A stretch of DNA of 64,000 bases from Pseudomonas khorasanensis (GCF_014268505.2 NZ_JABWQP020000001.1:558001-622000); one strand, 5' to 3'. Counted from the stretch's first letter, positions 50,903 to 60,236 are shown. The notes: generated by a model from the letters alone, not told the origin. Numbers and translations are program-made.

Positions 50903-50999
50903 CCCTTGTGGGAGCGAGCTTGCTCGCGAAAGCGCCCAGTCAGACACTGTTGAGCTGACTGATACGCCGCCTTCGCGAGCAAGCTCGCTCCCACAGGGG
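50903..50999. repeat. Inverted REP pair (BIME-like) between xylF and xylG
   Basis: Left arm 50903-50934 and right arm 50965-50999 are inverted copies of a GTGGGAGCGAGCTTGCTCGCG-type repeat, here core GGGAGCGAGCTTGCTCGC. Such pairs are common between genes in Pseudomonas. Within an operon they tend to stabilise the upstream message. Confidence 0.85.
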
Positions 51000-51028
51000 T
51001 TTCGCATAACCAGAGATTTACGATCCGG

Positions 51029-52030
51029 TTATTGTCCGGCGATTTGCGCCTTGGTGTAGAAGCCGTCCTTTTCGAGCAAGTCGATGTTGTCCCTGGTTAA
51101 CGGCGTGGGCGTGAGCAGGATGGTGTCGACTTTTTTGCTGCCGTTGTCCGACTGCGAGCTGTAGGCGGGTTTCTCGTTACGTGCCAGTTGCACCGAGAGC
51201 TTGGCCGCTTCTGTCGCGATGAGTTTCAGCGGCTTGTACACGGTCATGGTTTGCGTGCCGCCGATCACGCGTTTGACGGCGGCGAGGTCGGCGTCCTGTC
51301 CGGAAATCGGCACCTTGCCGGCCAATTGCTGAGCAGCCAGTGCCTGAATGGCGCCGCCGGCCGTGGCGTCGTTTGAGGCGACGATGCCATCGATCTTGTT
51401 GTCGTTACGGGTCAGGGCGTTTTCAACAATGCTCAGCGCTTCGGTCGGGTTCCATTCCTTCACCCACTGCTGGCCGACGATTTTGATATCGCCCTTGTCG
51501 ATGGCCGGCTGCAGCACTTTCATCTGGCCTTCGCGCAGGACTTTGGCGTTGTTGTCGGTGGGCGCGCCACCGAGCAGGAAGTAGTTGCCCTTGGGTGCAG
51601 CTTTCAGCACGCCGCTGGCCTGCATCTCGCCGACCTTTTCGTTATCGAAGGAAATGTAGGCGTCGATGTCCGCGTTGAGGATCAGGCGATCATAGGACAC
51701 GACCTTGATCCCGGCTTTCTTCGCCTCGGCCACCGCGTTGGTCAGGACCGTGGCGTTGAACGGCACAATGACGATGACATCGACGCCACGGGAGATCAGG
51801 TTTTCGATCTGCGAAATCTGCTTCTGCTCGTTGGCGTCGGCTGATTGCACGAACACTTTGGCGTCCATTTTTTCCGCTGCCGCCACGAAGTAATCGCGGT
51901 CACGCGACCAGCGCTCCAGGCGCAGGTCGTCAATGGAGAAACCGATTTTGGGGTGTGTCGCGTCCGCCATCACTGGCAGTGACAACAGCGCCAAAGCACT
52001 GGCCAACAGCGTACGTTTCAAGTTCTTCAT
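51029..52030 (-). CDS. xylF: D-xylose-binding periplasmic protein XylF
   Basis: 333 residues from the ATG at 52030 (AAGGA nine bases upstream). A signal peptide ends near LLSLPVMADA. The mature part is a sugar-binding type 1 protein: HPKIGFSIDDLRLERWSRDRDYF, IENLISRGVDVIVIVPFN, ISFDNEKVG, IDGIVASNDATAGGAIQALAAQ and PISGQDADLAAV are XylF-like. It captures xylose for XylGH. It is the first gene of the transport part, 149 bases from xylA. Confidence 0.93.
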   Translation of the reverse strand: MKNLKRTLLASALALLSLPVMADATHPKIGFSIDDLRLERWSRDRDYFVAAAEKMDAKVFVQSADANEQKQISQIENLISRGVDVIVIVPFNATVLTNAVAEAKKAGIKVVSYDRLILNADIDAYISFDNEKVGEMQASGVLKAAPKGNYFLLGGAPTDNNAKVLREGQMKVLQPAIDKGDIKIVGQQWVKEWNPTEALSIVENALTRNDNKIDGIVASNDATAGGAIQALAAQQLAGKVPISGQDADLAAVKRVIGGTQTMTVYKPLKLIATEAAKLSVQLARNEKPAYSSQSDNGSKKVDTILLTPTPLTRDNIDLLEKDGFYTKAQIAGQ

Positions 52031-52179
52031 GGTGGTGCGTCCTTTTATTTTTGTTTGACAGACACGGCCTGACGACGAGTTCGGGCTGGTAGAACTGTAG
52101 AGAATCTGCAGACGCAGCAAGCACAGAATTGTCGTGCAATTGTCACCGCGTCGTTGCGCCGGCAGAGTCCCGTTGGCGA

Positions 52180-53496
52180 TCAGCGATAGATAAACCGGTT
52201 GACGATGTTTTCGAGCATTTCCTGCCGGCCGCTGACGGCCTGCGGGTTCAGGTCGTTCACGAAGGCATGCTCCGCCAATGACTGAAGCGTGAAATCACCC
52301 GCCGCCACTGCCTGCCCGAACGGCTGCTGCCATCCGGCGTAACGTTGATCCTTGAGCGCTTGAAGTTGATCGTTTTCAACCATCGCGGCGGCCCGTTCCA
52401 GCGACAGGGCGAGAACGTCCATGGCGCCGACATGACCATGGAACAGATCGATCTCGTCGAGGCTCTGGCGGCGCACCTTGGAATCAAAGTTGAAGCCGCC
52501 ATTCTTGAAGCCACCCGCCTTGAGGATTTCATAGGTCGCCAGGGTCATTTCTTCGACGCTGTTGGGGAACTGATCGGTGTCCCAGCCGTTTTGCGGGTCG
52601 CCACGGTTGGCGTCGATGCTGCCGAAAATTCCCAGCGAGGCGGCTGTGGCGATTTCGTGGTGAAAGCTGTGGCCGGCCAGCGTCGCGTGGTTGGCCTCGA
52701 TGTTGACCTTGATTTCGCGCTCCAGGCCGTACTGCTGAAGAAAGCCGAACACCGTGGCGCTGTCGTAATCGTATTGATGTTTGGTCGGCTCCTGCGGCTT
52801 GGGCTCGATCAGCAGGTCGCCGGTGAAACCGATCTTGTGCTTGTGCTCGACCACCATGCGCATGAAGCGGCCGAGTTGTTCGCGTTCACGTTTCAAATCG
52901 GTGTTGAGCAGGGTTTCGTAACCTTCGCGACCGCCCCACAACACGTAGTTGGCGCCTTTGAGGCGATGAGTCGCGTTCATGGCGCTGAAGACCTGAGCGG
53001 CGGCGCAGGCGAACACTTCGGGATCAGGGTTGCTGGCGGCACCGGCGGCAAAGCGCGGGTTGCTGAAGCAATTCGCGGTGCCCCACAGCAGCTTGATGCC
53101 GCTCTGTTCCTGATGGTGCTCAAGGCGATCGACCATTTGCGCGAAATGGTTGCGGTACTCCTTCAGCGAGTTGCCTTCCGGGGCCACGTCCGTGTCGTGA
53201 AAACAGTAGTAGTCGATGCCCAGTTTGCTGAAGAACTCGAACGCAGCCTCAGCCTTGCCGATGGCGACTTCCATTGGGTCGCCAGCGCGTTGCCATGGGC
53301 GCTTGAACGTGCCGGCCCCGAACACATCGGAACCGGGCCAGACGAAGGTGTGCCAATAGCACGCGGCCATGCGCAGGTGTTCGCGCATGGGTTTGCCGAG
53401 GATCAGTTTGTCGGCGTCGTAGTGGCGGAAGGCGAGGGGAGAATCACTGTTCGGACCTTCGTAGCGAATCGGCTCGATGTCGGGGAAGTACTGCAT
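52180..53496 (-). CDS. xylA: Xylose isomerase
   Basis: 438 residues from the ATG at 53496, with AAGG upstream, the normal length for class II XylA. The active-site landmarks are present: [11 protein letters not shown] with the catalytic His, [37 protein letters not shown] and NFDSKVRR. Two divalent metals bind at these Glu/Asp/His clusters. It converts D-xylose to D-xylulose in the cytoplasm. The next enzyme, xylulokinase, is not encoded here. The gene is likely activated by the divergent XylR. Confidence 0.95.
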   Translation of the reverse strand: MQYFPDIEPIRYEGPNSDSPLAFRHYDADKLILGKPMREHLRMAACYWHTFVWPGSDVFGAGTFKRPWQRAGDPMEVAIGKAEAAFEFFSKLGIDYYCFHDTDVAPEGNSLKEYRNHFAQMVDRLEHHQEQSGIKLLWGTANCFSNPRFAAGAASNPDPEVFACAAAQVFSAMNATHRLKGANYVLWGGREGYETLLNTDLKREREQLGRFMRMVVEHKHKIGFTGDLLIEPKPQEPTKHQYDYDSATVFGFLQQYGLEREIKVNIEANHATLAGHSFHHEIATAASLGIFGSIDANRGDPQNGWDTDQFPNSVEEMTLATYEILKAGGFKNGGFNFDSKVRRQSLDEIDLFHGHVGAMDVLALSLERAAAMVENDQLQALKDQRYAGWQQPFGQAVAAGDFTLQSLAEHAFVNDLNPQAVSGRQEMLENIVNRFIYR

Positions 53497-53558
53497 TGAC
53501 CTTGTCCTTGTTGTTCTTGGCGGTGTCTCGATACTAGCAACGGCCCCGCGCCTGCTGA

Positions 53559-53598
53559 TTATGAAAAGCATCAACACGGCGTGCGATTTTGCGTATTG
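53559..53598. promoter_or_regulatory. Candidate XylR site in the xylA/xylR spacer
   Basis: TATGAAAAGCATCA on one strand and TACGCAAAATCGCA on the other form two imperfect inverted half-sites around 53559-53598. XylR-type activators usually bind such A-rich half-sites between xylA and xylR. Seen by symmetry only. Confidence 0.3.
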
Positions 53599-53672
53599 AG
53601 CTTCGACGCCGGCGGGCCTAGTCTGTGCTCATCGCTGCCGTGAACAGGCGGCCCGGAACCCGAATAAAAACA

Positions 53673-54848
53673 ATGAAAACCGTACCGCCCGTGCACCGCA
53701 TCGCCCTGTTGTTCAACGGCAGCAAGATTTATGACCGTGGGATCATCAGCGGCATCGGTAACTACCTGAGCAGCACCCGCGCTTCCTGGGACCTGTTTCT
53801 GGAAGAGGATTTTCTCTGCCGCCTGAAGGGCATCGAGCGCTGGCAGGGCGACGGGATCATTGCCGATTTCGACGATCCGCTGATCGGCGAGGCGCTGGCC
53901 GATATCCATTTGCCCGTGGTGGCGGTGGGGGGATCCTACGAGGATGAACGTGCTTATCCGAAAGCGATTCCCTACGTCGCCACGGATAACAACGCGTTGA
54001 TCACCCTGGCTTACGCGCACCTGGTCGAGGCCGGGCTGCAACGGTTTGCCTGCTTCAGCCTGCCGGAGTCGCAAGCCAATCGCTGGGCTCAGGAGCGGGA
54101 AAAAGCCTTTCGCAAACTGATGCAACGCGATGGCCTGCATGCCGAGATCTATCGCGGGATGGGCACCAGCGCGCCGCTGTGGGACAGCGCCGTCGAGCAA
54201 CTGATCGCCTGGCTGCAAAGTTTGCCCAAGCCCATCGGCATCATCGCCGTCAGCGATGCCCGCGCCCGCCAGTTGCTGCAAGCCTGCCTTACCGCCGGGA
54301 TCGCCGTGCCGGAGCAAGTTGCGCTGATCGGCATCGACAACGACCCGCTGACCCGCAGCCTGACCCGCGTGCCCCTGAGTTCGGTGATCCAGGGCACCGA
54401 AACCATGGGCCGCACCGCCGCGCAATTACTGCACCAGATGCTGCACGGCATGCCGTCTACGGGCACGCAGATTCTGATTCCTCCCGACGCCGTCAACGTA
54501 CAGGTGTCGAGTTTGCACCAACCGTTGGGCAACCCTTACGTCATGCAAGCGCTGCTGTTCATCCGCCAATATGCCTGTCAGGGCATCAAGACTGCGCAAG
54601 TGGCGGCGTATGTCGGCGTATCGCGCTCATCGCTGGAGGCCCATTTTCGCGCTGAGCGAGGATGCAGCGTGCATGACGAAATTCTGCGTTTCAAACTGAC
54701 GGCGGCAACCAGCGGCCTGAAGAACACTGACGCGCCGATTGCCGACATTGCCCAGGCGTGCGGTTTTAAATCTGCGCAGTATCTGCACACGGTTTTTCGT
54801 CGCGAGTTTGGCTGCACGCCGCGTGAGTATCAGCAGGGTGGTGCCTAG
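53673..54848 (+). CDS. xylR: XylR, AraC-type xylose-responsive activator
   Basis: 391 residues from the ATG at 53673. An N-terminal sugar-binding domain of the periplasmic-binding type (HRIALLFNGSKIYDRGIISGIGNYL, then YVATDNNALITLAYAHLVEAG) precedes a C-terminal AraC HTH (about 290-388) with QVAAYVGVSRSSLEAHFR and DIAQACGFKSAQYLHTVFRREFG. This order matches XylR. It is divergent from xylA and probably activates xylA and xylFGH on binding xylose. The longer upstream frame is rejected. Confidence 0.93.
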   Translation: MKTVPPVHRIALLFNGSKIYDRGIISGIGNYLSSTRASWDLFLEEDFLCRLKGIERWQGDGIIADFDDPLIGEALADIHLPVVAVGGSYEDERAYPKAIPYVATDNNALITLAYAHLVEAGLQRFACFSLPESQANRWAQEREKAFRKLMQRDGLHAEIYRGMGTSAPLWDSAVEQLIAWLQSLPKPIGIIAVSDARARQLLQACLTAGIAVPEQVALIGIDNDPLTRSLTRVPLSSVIQGTETMGRTAAQLLHQMLHGMPSTGTQILIPPDAVNVQVSSLHQPLGNPYVMQALLFIRQYACQGIKTAQVAAYVGVSRSSLEAHFRAERGCSVHDEILRFKLTAATSGLKNTDAPIADIAQACGFKSAQYLHTVFRREFGCTPREYQQGGA

Positions 54849-54861
54849 CACCGTCGATGGC

Positions 54862-56028
54862 TCACGCCACCGCAGCGGCACTGGCTCTGGACCGCCAGGC
54901 AAACCCCAACACCATCAGCAAGCCCAGACCGGCCATCGCCGCGCCCGCCAGGGAAATCGCCGGATAACCCAGCCCGGCGTTGATCACCGCGCCGCCCAGT
55001 GCCGCACCGATCGCGTTGCCGAAATTGAACGCACCGATGTTCACCGCCGAGGCCAGGTTGGGCGCGTCCTTGGCCGCCTCCATCACGCGCATCTGCAGCG
55101 GCGGTACGATGGCGAAGCTGGCGATACCCCAGATCAGGATGGCGACAGCCGCCGGCAGCGGCCAGCGCATCAGGACGGTGAACGCCAGCAAGACCAGAAT
55201 CAATGCGCTGAGCGACACGATCAGGGTGCGATCGATCGAGCGGTCGGCAGCCTTGCCGCCCCACATGTTGCCCAGCGTCAAGCCGACTCCGAACAGCACC
55301 AGCATGGCGGTGATGTAGGCGGCGGAGGCGTGGGTCTCGCTGCTGAGAATCGGCGCGATGTAAGTGAAAACGGTGAACATCGCACTTGAGCCGACGACTG
55401 TCAGGGCCAGCGCTGCCAGCACCGGACCTCGGCCCAATACGCGAATTTCCGCCAATGCCCCCGCGCCTTGCGGTGCTTTCAGGTCGGGCAGGGCGAACCA
55501 CAACGCGATCATGGTCAGCACGCCGAGACCGGTGATTCCCCAGAATGCGGTGCGCCAGCCGAACAGCTCACCAAACCAGGCAGCCAGCGGCACACCACCG
55601 ATGGTTGCCAGGGTCAGGCCCATGAACATCGCGGCCACGGCGCCGGCACGTTTTTCCGGTGCGACCACGCTGGCGGCGACGACGGAGCCAACGCCAAAAA
55701 ACGCACCGTGGTTGAGCGAGGTAATCACCCTGGCGACCATCAGGCTGTAGTAATCGGTGGCCAAAGCGGACATCAGATTACCCAGGGTAAAAATCGCCAT
55801 CAGGCCGATCAACAGATAGCGCCGGGGAATCTTTCCGGTGGTCAGCGTCATCAGCGGCGCGCCGAGCAGTACGCCCAAGGCGTAGGCACTGACCAACAGC
55901 CCCGCAGCGGGAATGGAAACGCCGAGATCGGCAGCAATGCCGGGCAACATGCCCATGGGCGCGAACTCGGTGACGCCAATGCCGAAGGCACCGATGGCGA
56001 GTGCAACAAGGGGTGGATTGATACGCAT
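54862..56028 (-). CDS. MFS transporter
   Basis: 388 residues from the ATG at 56028 (GAGGAGATTTCC upstream). Twelve membrane helices, with ALAIGAFGIGVTEFAPMGMLPGIAADLGVS at the start and RYLLIGLMAIFTLGNLMSALA in the next pair. This pattern is that of arabinose/drug efflux pumps of the DHA1 type. It is divergent from a LysR gene, the likely regulator. It overlaps nothing on the xylR side (13 bases between stops). The substrate is not predictable. Confidence 0.88.
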   Translation of the reverse strand: MRINPPLVALAIGAFGIGVTEFAPMGMLPGIAADLGVSIPAAGLLVSAYALGVLLGAPLMTLTTGKIPRRYLLIGLMAIFTLGNLMSALATDYYSLMVARVITSLNHGAFFGVGSVVAASVVAPEKRAGAVAAMFMGLTLATIGGVPLAAWFGELFGWRTAFWGITGLGVLTMIALWFALPDLKAPQGAGALAEIRVLGRGPVLAALALTVVGSSAMFTVFTYIAPILSSETHASAAYITAMLVLFGVGLTLGNMWGGKAADRSIDRTLIVSLSALILVLLAFTVLMRWPLPAAVAILIWGIASFAIVPPLQMRVMEAAKDAPNLASAVNIGAFNFGNAIGAALGGAVINAGLGYPAISLAGAAMAGLGLLMVLGFAWRSRASAAAVA

Positions 56029-56122
56029 GGAAATCTCCTCATCTATGCCGCCAATGCTACGATCCATCGTTTTCAGGCGGTAGATAGCGATTTTGGCAAT
56101 CACCTTTGCGTAAGAGGCACGA

Positions 56123-57016
56123 ATGGATTTCAACGGCAGGTCGGGAGAAATGAGCGTGTTCGTCACCGTGGCGCAGGAGGGCAGCCTGTCGGCCGCCGCT
56201 CGCGCATTGGGCCTGACGCCCTCGGCGGTCAGTCGGATCATCGCGCGCGCCGAACAACGACTCGGCACACGCCTGCTGCTGCGCACTACGCGCGCGCTCA
56301 CTTTCACTGCCGAGGGCGAGGCGTTCCTGCGCGGCGCCCGACGGATTCTGGCGGACATGGACGAGGTCGAAGAGGCCATTGCCGACCAGGGTGTACCGAA
56401 GGGCCGATTGCGCGTCAGCGCCGCGCTCGGCCATGGGCGGCTGGCCATCGTGCCTTTGGTTGCAGCCTTCAGCGCCCGTTACCCGAACATCGTCGTCGAC
56501 CTCAGCCTCGGCGACGAAGTGGTCGACATCCTCGCCGGCCAGGCAGATGTCGCGGTGCGCTTTGGCCATCTGCCCGACAGCCCCCTGACCGCACGCCGGA
56601 TCGGCCACACCGGCCAGGTGGTGGTGGCCTCACCCGAATATCTGCGGCGCCACGGCACACCCCAGCAACCGGAAGACTTGCTGAGGCACAACTGCCTGCG
56701 CTTCAACTTCCGGCGTGCCGAACCCAACTGGCCATTTATCCGCGACGGCAAGGAGTTCTCCCTGAAGGTCAGCGGCAACATCGAATGCAGCAGCGGTGAA
56801 GCACTGGCACAGTTCGCCAGAGTCGGTGCCGGCATTGCGCGTATCGGCGAGTTCAGCGTCAGGGAGGACATGCAGCGCGGCGACCTGATACCGCTGCTGC
56901 AGCCCTGGAACCCCGGCGACGAAGAACCGATTCATGCGGTATTCGTTGGAGGCTCGGCCATGCCGGTGCGGGTGCGGTTGTTTGTGGATTTTTTGCTGGA
57001 GCAGCATCGGATTTAG
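56123..57016 (+). CDS. LysR-type transcriptional regulator of the divergent MFS gene
   Basis: 297 residues. The HTH begins at about residue 9 (EMSVFVTVAQEGSLSAAARALGLTPSAVSRIIARAEQRLG), then the inducer domain. It is divergent from the MFS exporter across 94 bases. A second ATG at residue 10 would cut into the HTH and is unlikely. The effector is unknown. Confidence 0.9.
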   Translation: MDFNGRSGEMSVFVTVAQEGSLSAAARALGLTPSAVSRIIARAEQRLGTRLLLRTTRALTFTAEGEAFLRGARRILADMDEVEEAIADQGVPKGRLRVSAALGHGRLAIVPLVAAFSARYPNIVVDLSLGDEVVDILAGQADVAVRFGHLPDSPLTARRIGHTGQVVVASPEYLRRHGTPQQPEDLLRHNCLRFNFRRAEPNWPFIRDGKEFSLKVSGNIECSSGEALAQFARVGAGIARIGEFSVREDMQRGDLIPLLQPWNPGDEEPIHAVFVGGSAMPVRVRLFVDFLLEQHRI

Positions 57017-57238
57017 TCCGGCTGCGTGATTGATACCGGGTTGCTGCCCGCGAGCAGGGATGGTGTTTCAAGTCGAGTACTTCTTTGCGACTACGGGTCC
57101 GCCAACTGCCGTCCTGCACGACCGCCGGCCTGACAGCGGCGCTGCGTTTCCAATTTGCCGTCTAAGCTCCTTGCTCAGATATTTCAATCTCAGCCCAGCG
57201 CAGGTCGTCCAAACCTCCTGCCCTTGAAGGAGCACGCC

Positions 57239-58273
57239 ATGCGCTATCGCATCTTCGGCAACACCGGTCTGCGGGTTTCTTCCCTTGCACTGGGCACCGG
57301 CAACTTCGGCAAGGGCTGGGGCTACGGCTCCGATGCCGATGAGGCACGCAAAATCTACGACGGCTACCGTGCGGCGGGTGGCAACTTCATCGATACCGCC
57401 GATCAATATCAATTCGGCCAGTCGGAATCTTTTCTAGGCGATTTCATGGCGACCGAACGTAATGAAATCGTGCTGGCAACCAAGTTCTCGCTTGGCGACT
57501 CACCGGGTGCTGGCATCCTGCGTTCCGGCAATAGCCGCAAAGCCATGCTCAGTTCGGTGGAAGCCAGCCTCAAGCGCCTGAACACCGATCGGATCGATCT
57601 TTTGTGGGTGCACATGCCCGATGGCGTCACGCCGATCGACGAAATTGCGCGGGGGCTGGACGACCTGATCCGCTCTGGCAAAGTGCTCTACAGCGGGCTG
57701 TCCGATTTCCCGGCCTGGCGGGTGGCAACAGCAGCGACACTGGCCGAGCTGCGTGGCTGGTCGGCGATATCGGCAGTGCAACTGGAATACAGCCTGGTGG
57801 AGCGCACGGCCGAGCGCGAACTTCTGCCGATGGCGGCTGCTTTCAATCTGGGCACGGTCGGCTGGTCACCGCTCGGCGGTGGTTTGCTGACCGGCAAATA
57901 CCGCAAAGGCGAGACCGGCCGAGCGCAGGGGTTGGGGGCGGTGATCCACGACGAAAGCAGCGAACGCAAAACCTCGACAGTCGACTCGGTCCTAGCGATC
58001 GCTGGCGAGACCGGCCACACGCCGGGCCAAGTCGCCATCGCCTGGGTGCTTGCCAAGGGCACGTTGCCGATCATCGGTCCACGCACGCCTGAGCAACTGG
58101 CCGATAACCTGGGCGCAACTGACGTTCAGTTGACGGCAGAGCATCTGCAACGTCTGGATGACGCCAGCGCCTTCACCCTGGGTTTTCCGCACGACGTGGT
58201 GGCGGCGTCAGCACCCTCGCTGGCCGGAGGCAAGGCTGAACTCATTGATGCTCCGAACCGGGTGGTTCGATAA
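57239..58273 (+). CDS. Aldo/keto reductase
   Basis: 344 residues from the ATG at 57239 (AAGGAG at eight bases). The catalytic tetrad is visible: Asp52 in NFIDTAD, Tyr57 in DQYQFGQSE, Lys82 in LATKFS and His125 in WVHMPDG. The start RIFGNTGLRVSSLALGTGNFG and the IGPRTPEQLADNL tail, which contacts NADPH, are typical. It reduces aldehydes or ketones with NADPH. The last 32 bases overlap the stub of a thioesterase gene on the other strand. Confidence 0.92.
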   Translation: MRYRIFGNTGLRVSSLALGTGNFGKGWGYGSDADEARKIYDGYRAAGGNFIDTADQYQFGQSESFLGDFMATERNEIVLATKFSLGDSPGAGILRSGNSRKAMLSSVEASLKRLNTDRIDLLWVHMPDGVTPIDEIARGLDDLIRSGKVLYSGLSDFPAWRVATAATLAELRGWSAISAVQLEYSLVERTAERELLPMAAAFNLGTVGWSPLGGGLLTGKYRKGETGRAQGLGAVIHDESSERKTSTVDSVLAIAGETGHTPGQVAIAWVLAKGTLPIIGPRTPEQLADNLGATDVQLTAEHLQRLDDASAFTLGFPHDVVAASAPSLAGGKAELIDAPNRVVR

Positions 58274-58412
58274 GTCGAGCATCCATCGGCACCGCGAACA
58301 CTGCGCTGGCGCGTGCAACCGTTCGCTCCCCGACGTGCAGGCTGACGGCGGCAAACGCCAGTTGACGTCCCTTTTTCGAATGCTCGAGACGGACTTCGAG
58401 CCATTCGTTCAA
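58242..58412 (-). pseudogene. C-terminal stub of a hotdog-fold thioesterase
   Basis: The minus strand frame reads NEWLEVRLEHSKKGRQLAF and then VSLHVGERTVARASAVFAVP, ending at a TGA at 58242-58244. This is the end of the PaaI/4HBT pattern, where W.EV..E.SK.GR.LAF is followed by ...GE..VARASAVFAVP. A stop codon in frame precedes it at 58413-58415, and no start or upstream half exists, so the gene is truncated. It lies between the aldo-keto reductase and the lower-GC GNAT gene. Confidence 0.6.
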
Positions 58413-58482
58413 CTATAGGTATGCGGAATTTGCTGCGATAAACCGTGTGACGCATTGGACCGACAAGCAAGGAGCAATCCTG

Positions 58483-58938
58483 ATGGAGATTAAAATTCGA
58501 AATGCAACGACTGCGGACGCGCCGGCTATCAGTGGAACGATCATCAAAACGCTGCGCGAGAGCAACGCTCGGGACTACCCAACCGAAGTCATCGACCAAG
58601 TAGTTGAAAACTTTTCGCCCTCGGCGGTGCTTCCATTGTTGACGGTGCGCCTGGTGCTTGTCGCTACGATCGACAGTCAAGTCGTTGCGACGGCAAGTCT
58701 CGATAAGGATGTTGTTCGGAGCGTATTTGTCGAACCGGACTATCAAGGGAAGGGCGTCGGAAGACAGCTAATGGAAAGTATTCAATCCATAGCCGTCGAC
58801 GCAGGTTTCAACCTGCTACGCGTTCCTTCTTCTATCACTGCAGAAGGCTTCTATGCCTCGCTTGGTTTCAGCAAGGTCCGGGATGAGTACCTTCAATCGG
58901 AGCGTACGGTCATCATGGTGAAGGCGGTGAAAACGTAG
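58483..58938 (+). CDS. GNAT-family N-acetyltransferase
   Basis: 151 residues from the ATG at 58483 with AAGGAG eight bases upstream. The acetyl-CoA loop V.PDYQGKGVGRQLME is clear (residues about 85-100), preceded by ATASLDKDVVRSVFVE. It transfers acetyl to an amine of unknown identity. Its base composition and codon use look lower in GC than neighbouring genes, and it lies between a truncated thioesterase and a MerR-type promoter without a gene, so it may have been acquired with loss of flanking genes. Confidence 0.85.
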   Translation: MEIKIRNATTADAPAISGTIIKTLRESNARDYPTEVIDQVVENFSPSAVLPLLTVRLVLVATIDSQVVATASLDKDVVRSVFVEPDYQGKGVGRQLMESIQSIAVDAGFNLLRVPSSITAEGFYASLGFSKVRDEYLQSERTVIMVKAVKT

Positions 58939-59082
58939 GACCAATTGAGCCCTTCAAACTGGCGTCGGTTTCGTCGAGCTGCGAGTCGTAAAGGATTCAG
59001 CTCAGATTAGAGGGCGAGCAGTGCCGACGTCACGCAAATACTGCTCGCGATTTGCCCGATTCTGCCGGGTAGAAAATAGCAG

Positions 59083-59113
59083 TTGACTTAGAGTGCACTC
59101 GAACATTTACGGT
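59083..59113 (+). promoter_or_regulatory. Orphan MerR-type promoter/operator
   Basis: TTGACT (59083-59088), then the perfect palindrome GAGTGCACTC (59091-59100), extended to TTAGAGTGCACTCGAA, and a -10-like TACGGT 19 bases after the -35. A long 19-base spacer with the dyad inside is the mark of MerR-family control. The ATG at 59120 opens only a short frame that runs antisense into the LysR gene, so no target gene remains. Confidence 0.5.
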
Positions 59114-59161
59114 GGTTACATGAGTCGTTGGACGTTTTGGATAACAAGTGCAAAGCCAGAT

Positions 59162-60076
59162 CTAACCCTCCACCCACGCCGCATGCAACTGCACAAACCG
59201 CATCTGCAGCCATTCGATAAACACCTGCACCTGCGCCGGCAAATGCGTTCGGCTGGGGTACAACAGCGATACCGGCCGAGGCGCCGGCCGCAACGGTTGC
59301 AGAATCTCGACCAGAGCACCGCTGGCCAGATGTTCAGCGACCGTAATTCCCGGTGCCTGAATGATGCCGAAACCGGACACGCCGCACTGAACGTAGGCAT
59401 TGGACTCGGTGACAGTAATCCCGGTGTGGCTGACGTACGTTTGCTGCTTTCCATCAACCGAGAACTGCCAGGGCAATGTGCGATTGTTCTGGCCCGATAA
59501 AAAGTTAACGCCGCGGTGATCGGCCAGCTCGTCCAGTGTTGCCGGCGTGCCGTGTTCGCGCAGATATTGGGGGGCGGCGCAGGTCACCATGGTCGCCAAG
59601 GCGATGGGGCGGGCGATCAGGGTTGAGTCCGGCAGCTCGCCGATTCGCAACGCACAATCGATCCCTTCGCCGACCAGATCCACCGCCCGATCTGTCACGC
59701 CCAGGATCATGTTGATGCCCGGGTAGGTGTCGGTGAATTCCCGCAAGCTTCTGATGAAATCCATCTGCGCGAACGCCGTGGGAATATCGACGCGCAGGCG
59801 ACCGGAAAGTGTTGCGCCGGTGCGATCGAACATGGTGGTTGCGGCGGTAATCTCGGCGAGAATTTCCTGCACCCGTTGGTAGAAGCGTTCGCCCTCTGGC
59901 GTGAGCGCTACTTTCCTCGTGGTGCGCTGGAACAGGCGTACGCCCAGCGAGCTTTCGAGTTCCTGAATGTAGCGAGTGACTTGAGGTCGGCCGATGTCCA
60001 GCGACTCGGCGGCTTTGGTGAAACTGCCCAGTTCCGCCAGCCGGGCGAACAGGCGCATCGATTGCAGTAATTCCAT
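59162..60076 (-). CDS. LysR-type transcriptional regulator of the divergent quinone reductase
   Basis: 304 residues from the ATG at 60076. The HTH is MELLQSMRLFARLAELGSFTKAA, GRPQVTRYIQELE, then a typical inducer domain with LRVDIPTAFAQMDFIR. It is divergent from an MDR-type reductase across 160 bases, with a dyad at 60119-60134. The longer frame includes 18 extra residues of doubtful coding value. The effector is unknown. Confidence 0.9.
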   Translation of the reverse strand: MELLQSMRLFARLAELGSFTKAAESLDIGRPQVTRYIQELESSLGVRLFQRTTRKVALTPEGERFYQRVQEILAEITAATTMFDRTGATLSGRLRVDIPTAFAQMDFIRSLREFTDTYPGINMILGVTDRAVDLVGEGIDCALRIGELPDSTLIARPIALATMVTCAAPQYLREHGTPATLDELADHRGVNFLSGQNNRTLPWQFSVDGKQQTYVSHTGITVTESNAYVQCGVSGFGIIQAPGITVAEHLASGALVEILQPLRPAPRPVSLLYPSRTHLPAQVQVFIEWLQMRFVQLHAAWVEG

Positions 60077-60118
60077 GACATCTTTTCCGGTGAGTTCAAT
60101 GGACGGCTTTGTTGCTTG

Positions 60119-60134
60119 AGGATAGAACAATCCT
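60119..60134. promoter_or_regulatory. Candidate LysR operator dyad
   Basis: AGGAT, six bases, ATCCT between the LysR gene and the reductase. Symmetry and position only. Confidence 0.35.
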
Positions 60135-60236
60135 GTCTTTTTCCGAGCATTTATTGCGCGCCCCTAAAGGCCAACTATGTGTCCAAGGCAAACCCGCTGC
60201 GGTTTGCAGTCATTGACATGCATTTGGAGACTCACC

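Noticed and set aside
52345..53499. A 384-codon open frame antisense to xylA
   Set aside because: xylA is certain on the other strand; the long frame is a product of high-GC codon use.
55468..56799. A 443-codon plus-strand frame across the MFS and LysR genes
   Set aside because: It spans the divergent promoter region and is low-complexity (Gln, Arg, His, Gly); both overlapped genes are clear.
58126..58746. A 206-codon minus-strand frame across the aldo-keto reductase end and the GNAT gene
   Set aside because: The real fragment here is in another frame (the thioesterase stub); this frame lacks any motif.
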